Shown here piece after piece: positions 1-5,987 of a stretch of DNA of 5,987 bases. The stretch lies in the NCBI GenBank assembly GCA_036338025.1, contig JAYZDB010000059.1:1-5987 (forward strand), in the 5' to 3' direction. Source of the DNA: JAYZDB01 sp036338025. GTDB lineage: Bacteria > Planctomycetota > UBA1135 > UBA2386. A program made the translations under genes and the position numbers. A model generated the notes under the pieces. The model had not been told where the DNA came from. It ran no database searches and saw nothing but the letters and a program-made list of their open reading frames with translations. Within the stretch, counting starts at the first letter, position 1; each line of letters opens with the position of its first letter.

Positions 1-246
1 CTCCGGAACAAAGCCAAGGCAATGGTGGTCGGCACGCGCAAGGCGCTCGAACTGTCCGACCTGCCCCCCGACCAGACCTTCGGGATCAAACGCGCCACCC
101 GAAAACTCGAGCAACTACAGCGGGATGACGCTCCGATCGACGAGATCCATACCGCCACCGAGGAATTGTCCAAACTCACGGCTCAGATCGCCGACGATGT
201 CATCAGCTCGGCAGTCAAGAAGTCACTCATCGAACCACCGGAATGA
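1..246 (+). CDS. hscA: Fe-S assembly Hsp70 chaperone HscA, C-terminal fragment
   Basis: The frame is open from base 1, so the gene starts outside the window; 81 residues and a TGA stop remain. HscA is the specialised cytoplasmic Hsp70 that, with HscB, uses ATP to help release [2Fe-2S] clusters from the scaffold IscU. Only the end of the helical lid domain is present, so no ATPase or substrate-binding motif can be checked. The identification rests on the final segment, IDEIHTATEELSKLTAQIAD followed by a VKKSL element. From memory this aligns with the E. coli HscA tail (a D-A-I-E-x-A-I helix, then the SVRRAL element). It also rests on the ferredoxin that follows with a 4-base ATGA overlap, the usual hscA-fdx order of isc operons. 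An internal ATG at base 22 lies within the lid and is not a real start. A DnaK tail is less likely, because it would be longer and end in a disordered acidic stretch. Confidence 0.82.
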   Translation, partial: LRNKAKAMVVGTRKALELSDLPPDQTFGIKRATRKLEQLQRDDAPIDEIHTATEELSKLTAQIADDVISSAVKKSLIEPPE

Positions 247-584
247 ACCCACCCATCCACGTCCACTTCGTCGACCACGACCGCACGGTCGAAGCTGAAA
301 TCGGCGACTCGATCCTGGAACTCGCCGAGCGCAACGGGATCGACCTCGACCACGCCTGCGGTGGGGTCTGCGCCTGCTCCACCTGCCACATCAAGGTCAA
401 CGTCGGCGCTGAGCATCTCAATGAGGCCAGCGAAGACGAAGAGGACCAGCTCGACTCGGCACGCGACCTGGGTCTGACCAGCCGACTAGGCTGTCAAGCA
501 CGCATCCAATCAGCGCCGGACGGAGATGTGACCATCGATGTCGGAATCCCGAGTTGGAACATCAACCTGGTCCAGGAAGGCTGA
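243..584 (+). CDS. fdx: Isc-type [2Fe-2S] ferredoxin
   Basis: This 113-residue adrenodoxin-type ferredoxin is a cytoplasmic electron carrier that supplies electrons for Fe-S cluster assembly by the Isc machinery. The cluster loop is plainly visible: Cys39-x5-Cys45-x2-Cys48 within HACGGVCACSTCHIKV, with the fourth ligand Cys84 in the motif SRLGCQARI. Cys43 is an extra cysteine inside the loop, as in E. coli Fdx, and is not expected to be a ligand. An acidic helix (SEDEEDQLD, about residues 63-71) is the usual partner-binding surface, and the C-terminus has the conserved IPSWNIN element. Length is normal for the family (about 110). The ATG overlaps the hscA stop codon, which implies translational coupling. 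No iscX gene follows; a 37-base gap separates it from a sulfatase gene. The family is certain, and assignment to Isc biogenesis is strongly supported by the neighbour. Confidence 0.95.
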   Translation: MNPPIHVHFVDHDRTVEAEIGDSILELAERNGIDLDHACGGVCACSTCHIKVNVGAEHLNEASEDEEDQLDSARDLGLTSRLGCQARIQSAPDGDVTIDVGIPSWNINLVQEG

Positions 585-617
585 GTCGCAAGAGAGCCCG
601 ACCGGCGATACCCTGTA

Positions 618-639
618 GGCCTTGTCCTGCATTCAAGCC
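618..639 (+). promoter_or_regulatory. Short hairpin enclosing the TTG start of the sulfatase gene
   Basis: GGCCTTG (618-624) can pair with CAAGCC (634-639), leaving one bulged C at 621 and a 9-base loop. The TTG start codon (622-624) forms the top of the 5' arm. No clear Shine-Dalgarno sequence lies 5-10 bases before the TTG; the nearest purine run (AAGAGAG, about 590-596) is more than 25 bases away. If the hairpin forms in mRNA it would lower initiation, perhaps making expression depend on ribosomes arriving from fdx. It is only six base pairs and may be chance. Confidence 0.25.
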
Positions 640-2004
640 AAGAACCTGCTGATCCTCTCGGTGCTGCTCACCGGGTGTGTGTCGGCTCCTCGAACAGTCC
701 CGGACCCGGCCCCGGGTACTCCGAATATCGTCTTCATCTACGCCGACGACCTCGGCTTCAGCGACCTGGGCTGTTACGGCCACACCACCCACAAGACCCC
801 CCACCTCGATGCGCTGGCCCGTGGCGGCCTGCGGTTTACCCAGTCCTACGCCAACGCCCCGAACTGCATGCCGTCGCGGGCCTGCCTGATGACCGGCCTC
901 TACGCACCCCGGCACGGGATCTACACGGTCGGATCTTCCAAACGTGGACGTCGACAAGACCGACGGCTCGAACCCGTTCCGAACCGCACTACCCTCGATG
1001 CCTCGATTCCAACCATGCCGGGGATCTTGCGCGCGGCTGGCTACCACACCGCCTTGGTCGGCAAGTGGCACCTCAGTGATGACCCTCGGCAGCACGGATT
1101 CGATCGCAACGTCGGCGGCAACCGCTTCGGCAAGCCACCCAGCTACTTCAGCCCCTACCAAAATCCGGACCTTCCAGATGGTCCGACCGGCGAGTCACTG
1201 ACCAGCCGCTTGACCGACGAGGCGATCCGTTTCGTCGAATCCCATCGCGACCGGCGCTTTTTCTTGTTCCTCAGTCACTTCGCCGTGCACGTTCCGATCC
1301 AGATCGAGGCGAAAACCGAAGCGACCGAGTCGGCGCAGCCGACACCCGAAGCCAAGGCCGCAGGCTACGCCGCGATGGTCCAGAGCCTCGACGACAGCGT
1401 CGGTCGGATGATCGCGTCTTTGGATCGACTGGGCCTGCGAAAGAACACCCTGGTGATCTTCAGCTCGGACAACGGCGGAAACGGTCAATACACCTCCATG
1501 GCGCCACTCAGCGGCGCCAAGGGAAGCCTCCTGGAGGGCGGCCTCCGCCAACCCCTGATCGCCAACTGGCCGACCCGGATCCCAGCTGGGCGGACCGAGG
1601 ACACGCCGGTGCTCGGCACCGATATTTTCCCAACCCTGGCCGGGCTGGCACAGGCCAGGCTGCCGGTCGTCCAAGCTCTCGATGGTGCGGATTTGATGCC
1701 GTTGTTCACAGGTCGTGGAAAACTCCTACCACGTCCCCTGTTTTGGCACTTCCCGGTCTACATCCAGGCGACCGCCGGCATCCAGGGGCCCTGGCGTGCG
1801 ACTCCTACCACCGTGATGCGTCTGGGAGATTACAAGCTATTCGATCACTTCGAGTACCGCCGGTTCCAGTTGTATGACCTGCGGATCGACGAAGCAGAGC
1901 GAGATGACCTCTCAACACGCTATCCGGAGTTGGCGCGACACCTCCATGCACGGATGCTGCGTTGGCGCCACCGGGTCAAGGCACCACTACCAGCTGTTCG
2001 GTGA
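622..2004 (+). CDS. Lipoprotein sulfatase (arylsulfatase A-like, formylglycine Cys type)
   Basis: This 460-residue family S1 sulfatase hydrolyses sulfate esters; the substrate cannot be told from sequence. The N-terminus is a lipoprotein signal: one Lys (7), a hydrophobic stretch 9-16, then lipobox Leu-Thr-Gly-Cys with Cys19 as lipidated residue, so it is exported and membrane-anchored. Catalytic parts seen: metal pair Asp42-Asp43 (YADDLG); Cys82 of CMPSRACLMTG, the site converted to formylglycine, with Arg86; Lys148 and His150 (GKWH); His223; metal ligands Asp283-Asn284 (SSDNGG); Lys300 (GAKGSLLEGG). The tail (LYDLRIDEAERDDL) is the usual C-terminal subdomain, so the protein looks complete. 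The start is TTG at 622, with a stop codon in frame six bases before it; the next candidate (GTG at 661) would destroy the signal peptide. It follows fdx by 37 bases on the same strand, so cotranscription is possible. No maturase (FGE or anSME) gene is in view. Confidence 0.92.
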   Translation: MSCIQAKNLLILSVLLTGCVSAPRTVPDPAPGTPNIVFIYADDLGFSDLGCYGHTTHKTPHLDALARGGLRFTQSYANAPNCMPSRACLMTGLYAPRHGIYTVGSSKRGRRQDRRLEPVPNRTTLDASIPTMPGILRAAGYHTALVGKWHLSDDPRQHGFDRNVGGNRFGKPPSYFSPYQNPDLPDGPTGESLTSRLTDEAIRFVESHRDRRFFLFLSHFAVHVPIQIEAKTEATESAQPTPEAKAAGYAAMVQSLDDSVGRMIASLDRLGLRKNTLVIFSSDNGGNGQYTSMAPLSGAKGSLLEGGLRQPLIANWPTRIPAGRTEDTPVLGTDIFPTLAGLAQARLPVVQALDGADLMPLFTGRGKLLPRPLFWHFPVYIQATAGIQGPWRATPTTVMRLGDYKLFDHFEYRRFQLYDLRIDEAERDDLSTRYPELARHLHARMLRWRHRVKAPLPAVR

Positions 2005-2061
2005 TGAAATTGTCGCTTGTATCAACCGTGGTGATCCGTCGAGAGCCTCGGTAGAGTCAAC

Positions 2062-2091
2062 GACAGGTCAGGCCTTTCGAGACAGTTCAGG
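2062..2091 (+). repeat. Tandem imperfect 11-base direct repeat upstream of transketolase
   Basis: GACAGGTCAGG (2062-2072) and GACAGTTCAGG (2081-2091) match at 10 of 11 positions and start 19 bases apart, close to two helical turns. The second copy ends 15 bases before the transketolase ATG. Placement and spacing suit a protein-binding site, but no promoter is certain, so operator function is inference. Related repeats precede the convergent gene at the other end of the window. Confidence 0.45.
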
Positions 2092-2094
2092 TTA

Positions 2095-2106
2095 GGACGG
2101 AGAGTA
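2095..2106 (+). promoter_or_regulatory. Ribosome binding site of transketolase
   Basis: A purine-rich stretch (GGACGGAGAG) contains GGAG at 2099-2102, four bases before the ATG at 2107. It is the best Shine-Dalgarno match in the window and fixes the transketolase start. Confidence 0.6.
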
Positions 2107-4086
2107 ATGACGGTGACTCAACGAGATATTCAAGAGCTCACGGCCAACACCATTCGCGGACTCGCGATGGACGGCGTTCAAGCAGCCAACTCCGGGCATC
2201 CCGGAATGCCGATGGGCATGGCGGACGTCGCGACCGTGTTGTGGACCCGCCATCTTCGATACAGCATCGAAGACCCCGGGTGGCCTGGGCGTGATCGCTT
2301 TGTTCTTAGCGCAGGACACGGTTCGATGCTGCAGTATGCCATGCTCCACCTGGCGGGGTTCGACCTGCCAATGGAGGAGTTGCAGAACTTCCGGCAACTG
2401 CACAGCAAGACTCCGGGCCATCCAGAAGTCGGTCAGACGGTCGGCGTCGAAATCACCACCGGCCCTCTGGGTTCAGGTTTCGCTAGCGGGATCGGGATGG
2501 CCCTCGGCGCCCGGATGGAAGCCTGCAGGTTCGCCAACCCGCAGTTCGAAAACCGCGTCGTGGGTATTGTCTCTGACGGAGACCTGATGGAAGGGGTCGC
2601 CAACGAGGCAGCATCCGTCGCCGGTCATCTCGGTCTCTCGAACGTTATCTACTTCTATGATGACAACCAGATCACCATCGAGGGCAGTACATCCCTCGCA
2701 TTCAGCGAGGACGTGGAGGGCCGTTTCACGGCGCTCGGCTGGCGAGTCTTGCAAACCGACGGCCACGATCACGCGCAAATCGCAGAGGTCATGGCGGACG
2801 CATTCACGCCTGACGATCGACCGACCTTGGTCATTTGCAAAACCCACATCGGGTTCGGAAGTCCCACCAAGCAGGACACCGCAGGTGTGCACGGGGCGCC
2901 GCTCGGTGAGGAAGAACTGGTTGCGACCAAAGCAGCTCTGGGCTTGCCCGACCAACCGTTTCACGTCCCGGATGACGTCCGCGCGGTATTTGCGGAACGC
3001 GCCCTGGCCAACGAATCATACCGCCAGGAGTGGCTGGCGGCAGTGCAGGCCACCGAAGCCGCCAACCCAGAGAGAGCAGCCGAACACCTGGCCTTCCGGG
3101 AACGCCGCATACCCGACAACCTGCTCGACGAATTGGTCGCTGCAGGCGGTACTGACAAAGCCGCCACCCGGGCACTGTCGAGCAAGGTGATCCAGCGAGC
3201 TGCGGAATTGGTGCCATCGCTGGTCGGCGGCTCAGCGGACCTCGAGCCGTCCTGCAAGACCTCGATCAAGGCCTCCACCTCCATCACCAGGCAGGACTTC
3301 TCAGGTCGCAACCTCCATTTCGGCGTACGCGAACATGCGATGGGTGCCATCCTGAATGGCCTGGCGCTGCACGGTGGCTTCCTGCCGATCGGTAGCACCT
3401 TTTTGGTGTTCACCGACTACATGCGCCCTTCGCTGCGCCTATGCGCAATCATGAAACTGCCGGTCGGGTTCATTTACACCCACGACAGCCTGATGGTCGG
3501 CGAAGACGGCCCGACCCACCAACCCGTCGAGCAGGTAACCGCGATCCGCATCATCCCGAATATCCACGTCTGGCGTCCCGCTGATGGCGCGGAAGTCGGT
3601 GCCGCCTGGCACGCCACCTTGACCCGTCGAGACGGTCCGACTGCGATGTGCTTGACCCGGCAGAGCCAGCCCAGCATCGAACGTCCGGCTAGCATTACCA
3701 ATGCGGACCTGGCCAGCGGCGGTTATCTGGTCCACGACGATCCTGCAGCCGTCGCAACACTGATCGCCACCGGCTCCGAAGTCGCGATCGCCGTCGAAGC
3801 TGCCGCGACCCTGGCCGCCGACGGCAAACCGATCCGGGTGGTCAGCATGCCCTGTATCGAACGCTTCCTGGCCAACGACAATACCTACCGTCAGGGTGTG
3901 TTGGGCGACTTGCCCACTTTCGCCGTTGAGATGGGTCGTCCGGAAATCTGGTGCCAATTCACCGGCCACCTCGACCGGGTCTTTGGCCTCAGTACGTTTG
4001 GCCTCAGTGGGCCGGCATCTGACGTAGCACAACACTTCGGATTTACTGGTCCGCAGTTGGCAACGAAACTGGGCAAACGCCTGTAG
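2107..4086 (+). CDS. tkt: Transketolase
   Basis: This 659-residue enzyme (E. coli TktA is 663) transfers two-carbon ketol units between sugar phosphates in the cytoplasm, using thiamine diphosphate and a divalent metal, in the non-oxidative pentose phosphate pathway or Calvin cycle. All three domains are present. In the N-terminal cofactor domain: His31 (SGHPGMPMG), His71 (SAGHGS), and the thiamine-metal motif from Asp157 (SDGDLMEG) to Asn187 (FYDDN); His262 follows (VHGAPLG). The middle domain has Glu409 of GVREHAMG, the residue that activates the cofactor, the aromatic pocket around TFLVFTDY, and GEDGPTHQP with His471. The C-terminal domain ends with FGLSTFGLSGPA and FGFT. The usual GDG of the cofactor motif reads SDG here; the metal-binding Asp is kept. 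Complete and apparently functional. ATG at 2107 has a good ribosome binding site. The gene converges with the formate--THF ligase gene, 48 bases away. Confidence 0.97.
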   Translation: MTVTQRDIQELTANTIRGLAMDGVQAANSGHPGMPMGMADVATVLWTRHLRYSIEDPGWPGRDRFVLSAGHGSMLQYAMLHLAGFDLPMEELQNFRQLHSKTPGHPEVGQTVGVEITTGPLGSGFASGIGMALGARMEACRFANPQFENRVVGIVSDGDLMEGVANEAASVAGHLGLSNVIYFYDDNQITIEGSTSLAFSEDVEGRFTALGWRVLQTDGHDHAQIAEVMADAFTPDDRPTLVICKTHIGFGSPTKQDTAGVHGAPLGEEELVATKAALGLPDQPFHVPDDVRAVFAERALANESYRQEWLAAVQATEAANPERAAEHLAFRERRIPDNLLDELVAAGGTDKAATRALSSKVIQRAAELVPSLVGGSADLEPSCKTSIKASTSITRQDFSGRNLHFGVREHAMGAILNGLALHGGFLPIGSTFLVFTDYMRPSLRLCAIMKLPVGFIYTHDSLMVGEDGPTHQPVEQVTAIRIIPNIHVWRPADGAEVGAAWHATLTRRDGPTAMCLTRQSQPSIERPASITNADLASGGYLVHDDPAAVATLIATGSEVAIAVEAAATLAADGKPIRVVSMPCIERFLANDNTYRQGVLGDLPTFAVEMGRPEIWCQFTGHLDRVFGLSTFGLSGPASDVAQHFGFTGPQLATKLGKRL

Positions 4087-4134
4087 CACACCGCCGACAG
4101 GCTCGATGATCATGCACGGCGCCCGCCGCCTGAC
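4087..4134. other. Convergent gap between transketolase and formate--THF ligase
   Basis: The 48 bases between the two stop codons hold no gene. Only weak inverted pairs are present: an 8-base palindrome ATGATCAT (4106-4113), CGCCG (4092-4096) with CGGCG (4117-4121), and GGCG (4118-4121) with CGCC (4127-4130). None is followed by a T run on either strand, so I do not call an intrinsic terminator. The two transcripts may overlap at their 3' ends or rely on Rho. Confidence 0.5.
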
Positions 4135-5916
4135 TCAGAACAGCCCGACGATCTCACCGTTTTCGTCTATGTCGATCCTGGTTCCGCCGGGTGTACGCCC
4201 GAGGCCTGGCATAGTCACCATGTTCCCGGAAACCGGGTAAACGTAGCCAGCTCCTACCGACACCCGAACATCGCTGATGACAAAGCGGTAACCGGTCGGC
4301 CGCCCCTTCAACTTCGGGTCGTGCGACAACGAATATTGGGTTTTGGCCATGCAGATCGGGAACGTGCCGTAGCCGGCAGCTTGGTACTGCGCGAGTTTCT
4401 CGCGCGCAAGATCGGAGTAATCGACCCCGTCGGCTCCGTAGATTCGACTGGCCAAGGCAGCAATCTTCTCCTCCAGCGACGCTTCCAGTGGGTACAGATA
4501 CCGGAAAGTACTGGGCTCCTCGGCTGCCGCCACGATGGCCTTCGCAATCTCCTCACCGCCCAGCCCACCGTCCTGGAACACCGTGCTGACGTGTGCGGCC
4601 GAGGCGCCAGCATCCAAGGCGGCTTTGCGGATGAACTCGACTTCCGCCGGGCTATCACTCGGGAAGGAATTGATCGCCACTACCACCGGTACACCGTGGA
4701 TCGTGACGTTCTCGATCTGCTTCTCGAGGTTGCAAACCCCGGCAGCTACTGCATCCAGGTCCTCGCCGTCCAAACCCGCCGGCAGAGCCTTGCCCGGCAG
4801 GATCTCGTATTCTCCGGAATGCACCTTGATCGCACGAACGGTAGTCACCAACAAGGCTGCGTCCGGCTTCATGCCGGACTCCCTGCACTTGATATTGAAG
4901 AACTTCTCCGCCCCCATGTCCGCCCCGAAACCAGCCTCGGTGACCACGTACTCGCTGCCCTTCATCGCGATGCGATCCGCCACGATCGACGAGTTGCCAT
5001 GCGCAATGTTGGCAAAGGGCCCGGTGTGTACCAGGGCCGGAGTTCCCTCGAGAGTCTGCATCAATGTCGGCTTGATGGCATCCTTCAGGATGGCGGCCAT
5101 CGCCCCGGCTGCTGACAGATCTTCGGCCGTCACCGGTTCGCCAGCATGATTCGAACCGACCACGATCTGGCCGAGGCGGCGCCGTAAGTCCTTGAGATCA
5201 CTGGCAAGCCCCAGGATCGCCATGACTTCGCTGGCCGCCGTGATATCGAACCCCGTGTTGCGGGGCACACCATTCTTAGGGCCACCGAGTCCGATATCGA
5301 TGTTCCGGAGCGCCCGATCGTTCATGTCGATCACGCGCCGGAATGAAATCGTATCGACGTCGATGTCGAGAGGATTGTCGAGCAGAAGAGACGAATCCAC
5401 CCGAGCCGCCAACCAATTGTTGGCCGAGGTTACGGCATGGAAATCTCCGGTGAGGTGCATGTTGAACTCCTCGCTCGGGACAACCTGCGAGTAGCCGCCA
5501 CCAGCCGCACCTCCCTTGATCCCGAATACCGGTCCCATGGAGGGCTGACGGATCACACAACAAGCTCTCTTGCCGATCCGATTCAGAGCCTGGTTGAGTC
5601 CGACGGTGTGCACGGTTTTGCCCTCGCCGAGCGGCGTTGGCGATACCGCCGTGACCACGATGTACTTCGCCTGACTCTGCTGCCCTTGGCGATCCAGCAC
5701 GTCGAGCTTCACCTTGGCCTTGGCCTCTCCGTAGAATTCCAGGTCCGAGGCATCGAGTCCGATGATCTTTGCGACGTCGAGAAGGGGCTTGAGCGGAATC
5801 GAGCGTGATATTTCGAGGTCGTTCAAATGGGGTCTCTGGGCGTCGGGGACGGGTAGGGAAAATCGGGCGGAATACGATACTGTCGCGCCTTCCCCTGTCC
5901 ACAACCCGGCTTGCAA
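4135..5916 (-). CDS. fhs: Formate--tetrahydrofolate ligase
   Basis: The enzyme makes 10-formyl-THF from formate, THF and ATP in the cytoplasm, feeding purine synthesis, formyl-Met and the serine branch. Motifs seen (numbered from TTG at 5916): nucleotide loop SPTPLGEGKT (92-101); family signature GIKGGAAGGGY (132-142); TGDFHAV; NIAHGNSSI; TEAGFGADMGAEKFFNIKCR; the second signature region VTTVRAIKVHSG; MAKTQYSLSHDP; and the usual C-terminus ending EIVGLF. Differences from the family pattern I recall: GKT followed by VHT rather than TTT, RQPS rather than REPS, HSG rather than HGG, and the stretch EILPGKALPAGL after it. The listed TTG gives 593 residues; the family is usually near 555-560, and homology begins at residue 33 (DLEIS). 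A TTG at 5826-5824 would give 563 residues and is a serious alternative; no ATG start exists. GAAGAG lies six bases before the TTG at 5916. The family is certain, the start uncertain. Confidence 0.96.
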   Translation of the reverse strand: MQAGLWTGEGATVSYSARFSLPVPDAQRPHLNDLEISRSIPLKPLLDVAKIIGLDASDLEFYGEAKAKVKLDVLDRQGQQSQAKYIVVTAVSPTPLGEGKTVHTVGLNQALNRIGKRACCVIRQPSMGPVFGIKGGAAGGGYSQVVPSEEFNMHLTGDFHAVTSANNWLAARVDSSLLLDNPLDIDVDTISFRRVIDMNDRALRNIDIGLGGPKNGVPRNTGFDITAASEVMAILGLASDLKDLRRRLGQIVVGSNHAGEPVTAEDLSAAGAMAAILKDAIKPTLMQTLEGTPALVHTGPFANIAHGNSSIVADRIAMKGSEYVVTEAGFGADMGAEKFFNIKCRESGMKPDAALLVTTVRAIKVHSGEYEILPGKALPAGLDGEDLDAVAAGVCNLEKQIENVTIHGVPVVVAINSFPSDSPAEVEFIRKAALDAGASAAHVSTVFQDGGLGGEEIAKAIVAAAEEPSTFRYLYPLEASLEEKIAALASRIYGADGVDYSDLAREKLAQYQAAGYGTFPICMAKTQYSLSHDPKLKGRPTGYRFVISDVRVSVGAGYVYPVSGNMVTMPGLGRTPGGTRIDIDENGEIVGLF

Positions 5917-5938
5917 TCACGTCTCTTCGGAGGATTGC
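5913..5938 (-). promoter_or_regulatory. Predicted leader hairpin covering the candidate TTG start of fhs
   Basis: In the fhs transcript GCAATC (5938-5933) pairs perfectly with GATTGC (5918-5913). Directly inside, CTC (5932-5930) pairs with GAG (5925-5923) around a CGAA loop, leaving ACGT unpaired on one side. The stem's 3' arm contains the TTG at 5916-5914, and the GAAGAG ribosome-binding-like sequence lies in the inner stem-loop, so both would be masked. If translation starts instead at 5826, this is simply an element in the 5' leader. Read by eye, no energy computed. Confidence 0.35.
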
Positions 5939-5948
5939 CTCTCGAGAT

Positions 5949-5977
5949 TCCTGCCCAGTTGACACATCCTGCCCAGT
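5949..5977 (-). repeat. Tandem exact 11-base direct repeat upstream of fhs
   Basis: On the strand of fhs, ACTGGGCAGGA occurs at 5977-5967 and again, identically, at 5959-5949, starting 18 bases apart. The nearer copy ends 32 bases before the TTG at 5916. The core ACTGGGCAGG resembles the pair in front of transketolase (ACAGGTCAGG, 8 of 10), in the same orientation relative to its gene. A role as an operator or activator site is inference. Confidence 0.5.
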
Positions 5978-5987
5978 CCATTGACCC

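Larger units (their letters stand above)
2005..2106 (+). other. Intergenic leader before transketolase
   Basis: The 102 bases between the sulfatase stop and the transketolase start encode nothing I can support. They hold a tandem imperfect repeat (2062-2091) and the ribosome binding site. I found no convincing sigma-70 promoter: TAGAGT at 2052-2057 matches the -10 consensus at four of six positions, but the matching -35 region (TGGTGA, 2029-2034) is poor. No hairpin followed by a T run is present, so readthrough from the upstream genes remains possible. Confidence 0.5.

Noticed and set aside
562..1161. Minus-strand open frame of 199 codons over fdx end and sulfatase start
   Set aside because: It is antisense to the fdx end and to sulfatase catalytic motifs, and its composition is that of a shadow frame.
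3982..4008. 12-base direct repeat TTTGGCCTCAGT with a 15-base period in the transketolase tail
   Set aside because: It encodes FGLST-FGLSG, which aligns with the conserved family segment (GMTTFGESAP in E. coli), so protein conservation and similar codon choice explain it.
3439..4113. Minus-strand open frame of 224 codons opposite the end of transketolase
   Set aside because: It lies antisense to a complete, motif-rich transketolase, has no recognisable domain, and is typical of open frames that high-GC codon bias creates on the opposite strand.
4118..4130. GC-rich inverted pair GGCG / CGCC in the convergent gap as a terminator
   Set aside because: The stem is four bases long and no T run follows on either strand.
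4321..5115. Plus-strand open frame of 264 codons inside fhs
   Set aside because: It is antisense to well-conserved fhs sequence, and its translation is low-complexity-like with no family features.
5959..5964. Perfect -35-like TTGACA on the plus strand near the right edge
   Set aside because: The -10 position at the usual spacing falls on the last bases of the window (TGACCC) and does not match; a divergent promoter cannot be judged from what is visible.
5276..5965. Minus-strand open frame of 229 codons in another frame of fhs
   Set aside because: It overlaps the same strand as the real fhs frame, is rich in Arg and Gly from frame-shifted GC-rich codons, and has no motif.

Overview
This high-GC window comes from a bacterium, probably Gram-negative. 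The evidence is a proteobacterial-type Isc iron-sulfur assembly pair (HscA-like chaperone tail plus Isc-type [2Fe-2S] ferredoxin) and a sulfatase with a lipoprotein signal peptide. Lipoprotein sulfatases are frequent in marine and polysaccharide-degrading lineages. The genes do not single out a phylum, and I do not name one.

Layout, left to right. Positions 1-246 (+) hold the C-terminal end of an HscA-type Hsp70. Positions 243-584 (+) hold an Isc-type ferredoxin whose ATG overlaps the hscA stop. Positions 622-2004 (+) hold a TTG-started lipoprotein sulfatase of the formylglycine (Cys) type. A 102-base gap carrying a tandem repeat follows, then transketolase at 2107-4086 (+). After a 48-base gap with no visible terminator comes formate--tetrahydrofolate ligase at 4135-5916 (-), convergent with transketolase. 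Its leader, out to the window edge, carries another tandem repeat and a hairpin over the candidate start codon.

HscA and ferredoxin form a true functional pair: they release and reduce Fe-S clusters in the Isc machinery. The sulfatase follows them on the same strand but has no obvious functional tie. Transketolase (pentose phosphate pathway or Calvin cycle) and formate--THF ligase (one-carbon supply for purines, formyl-Met and serine) are core metabolic enzymes on opposite strands.

I see no mobile element, CRISPR array, tRNA, rRNA or toxin-antitoxin module, and no clear new system. The best non-standard signal is regulatory. Both transketolase and formate--THF ligase are preceded, on their own sense strands, by a tandem direct repeat of period 18-19 bases with related cores (ACAGGTCAGG / ACAGTTCAGG and ACTGGGCAGG). 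Both TTG start codons in the window also lie in short predicted hairpin stems. These are hand-read short motifs and could be chance.
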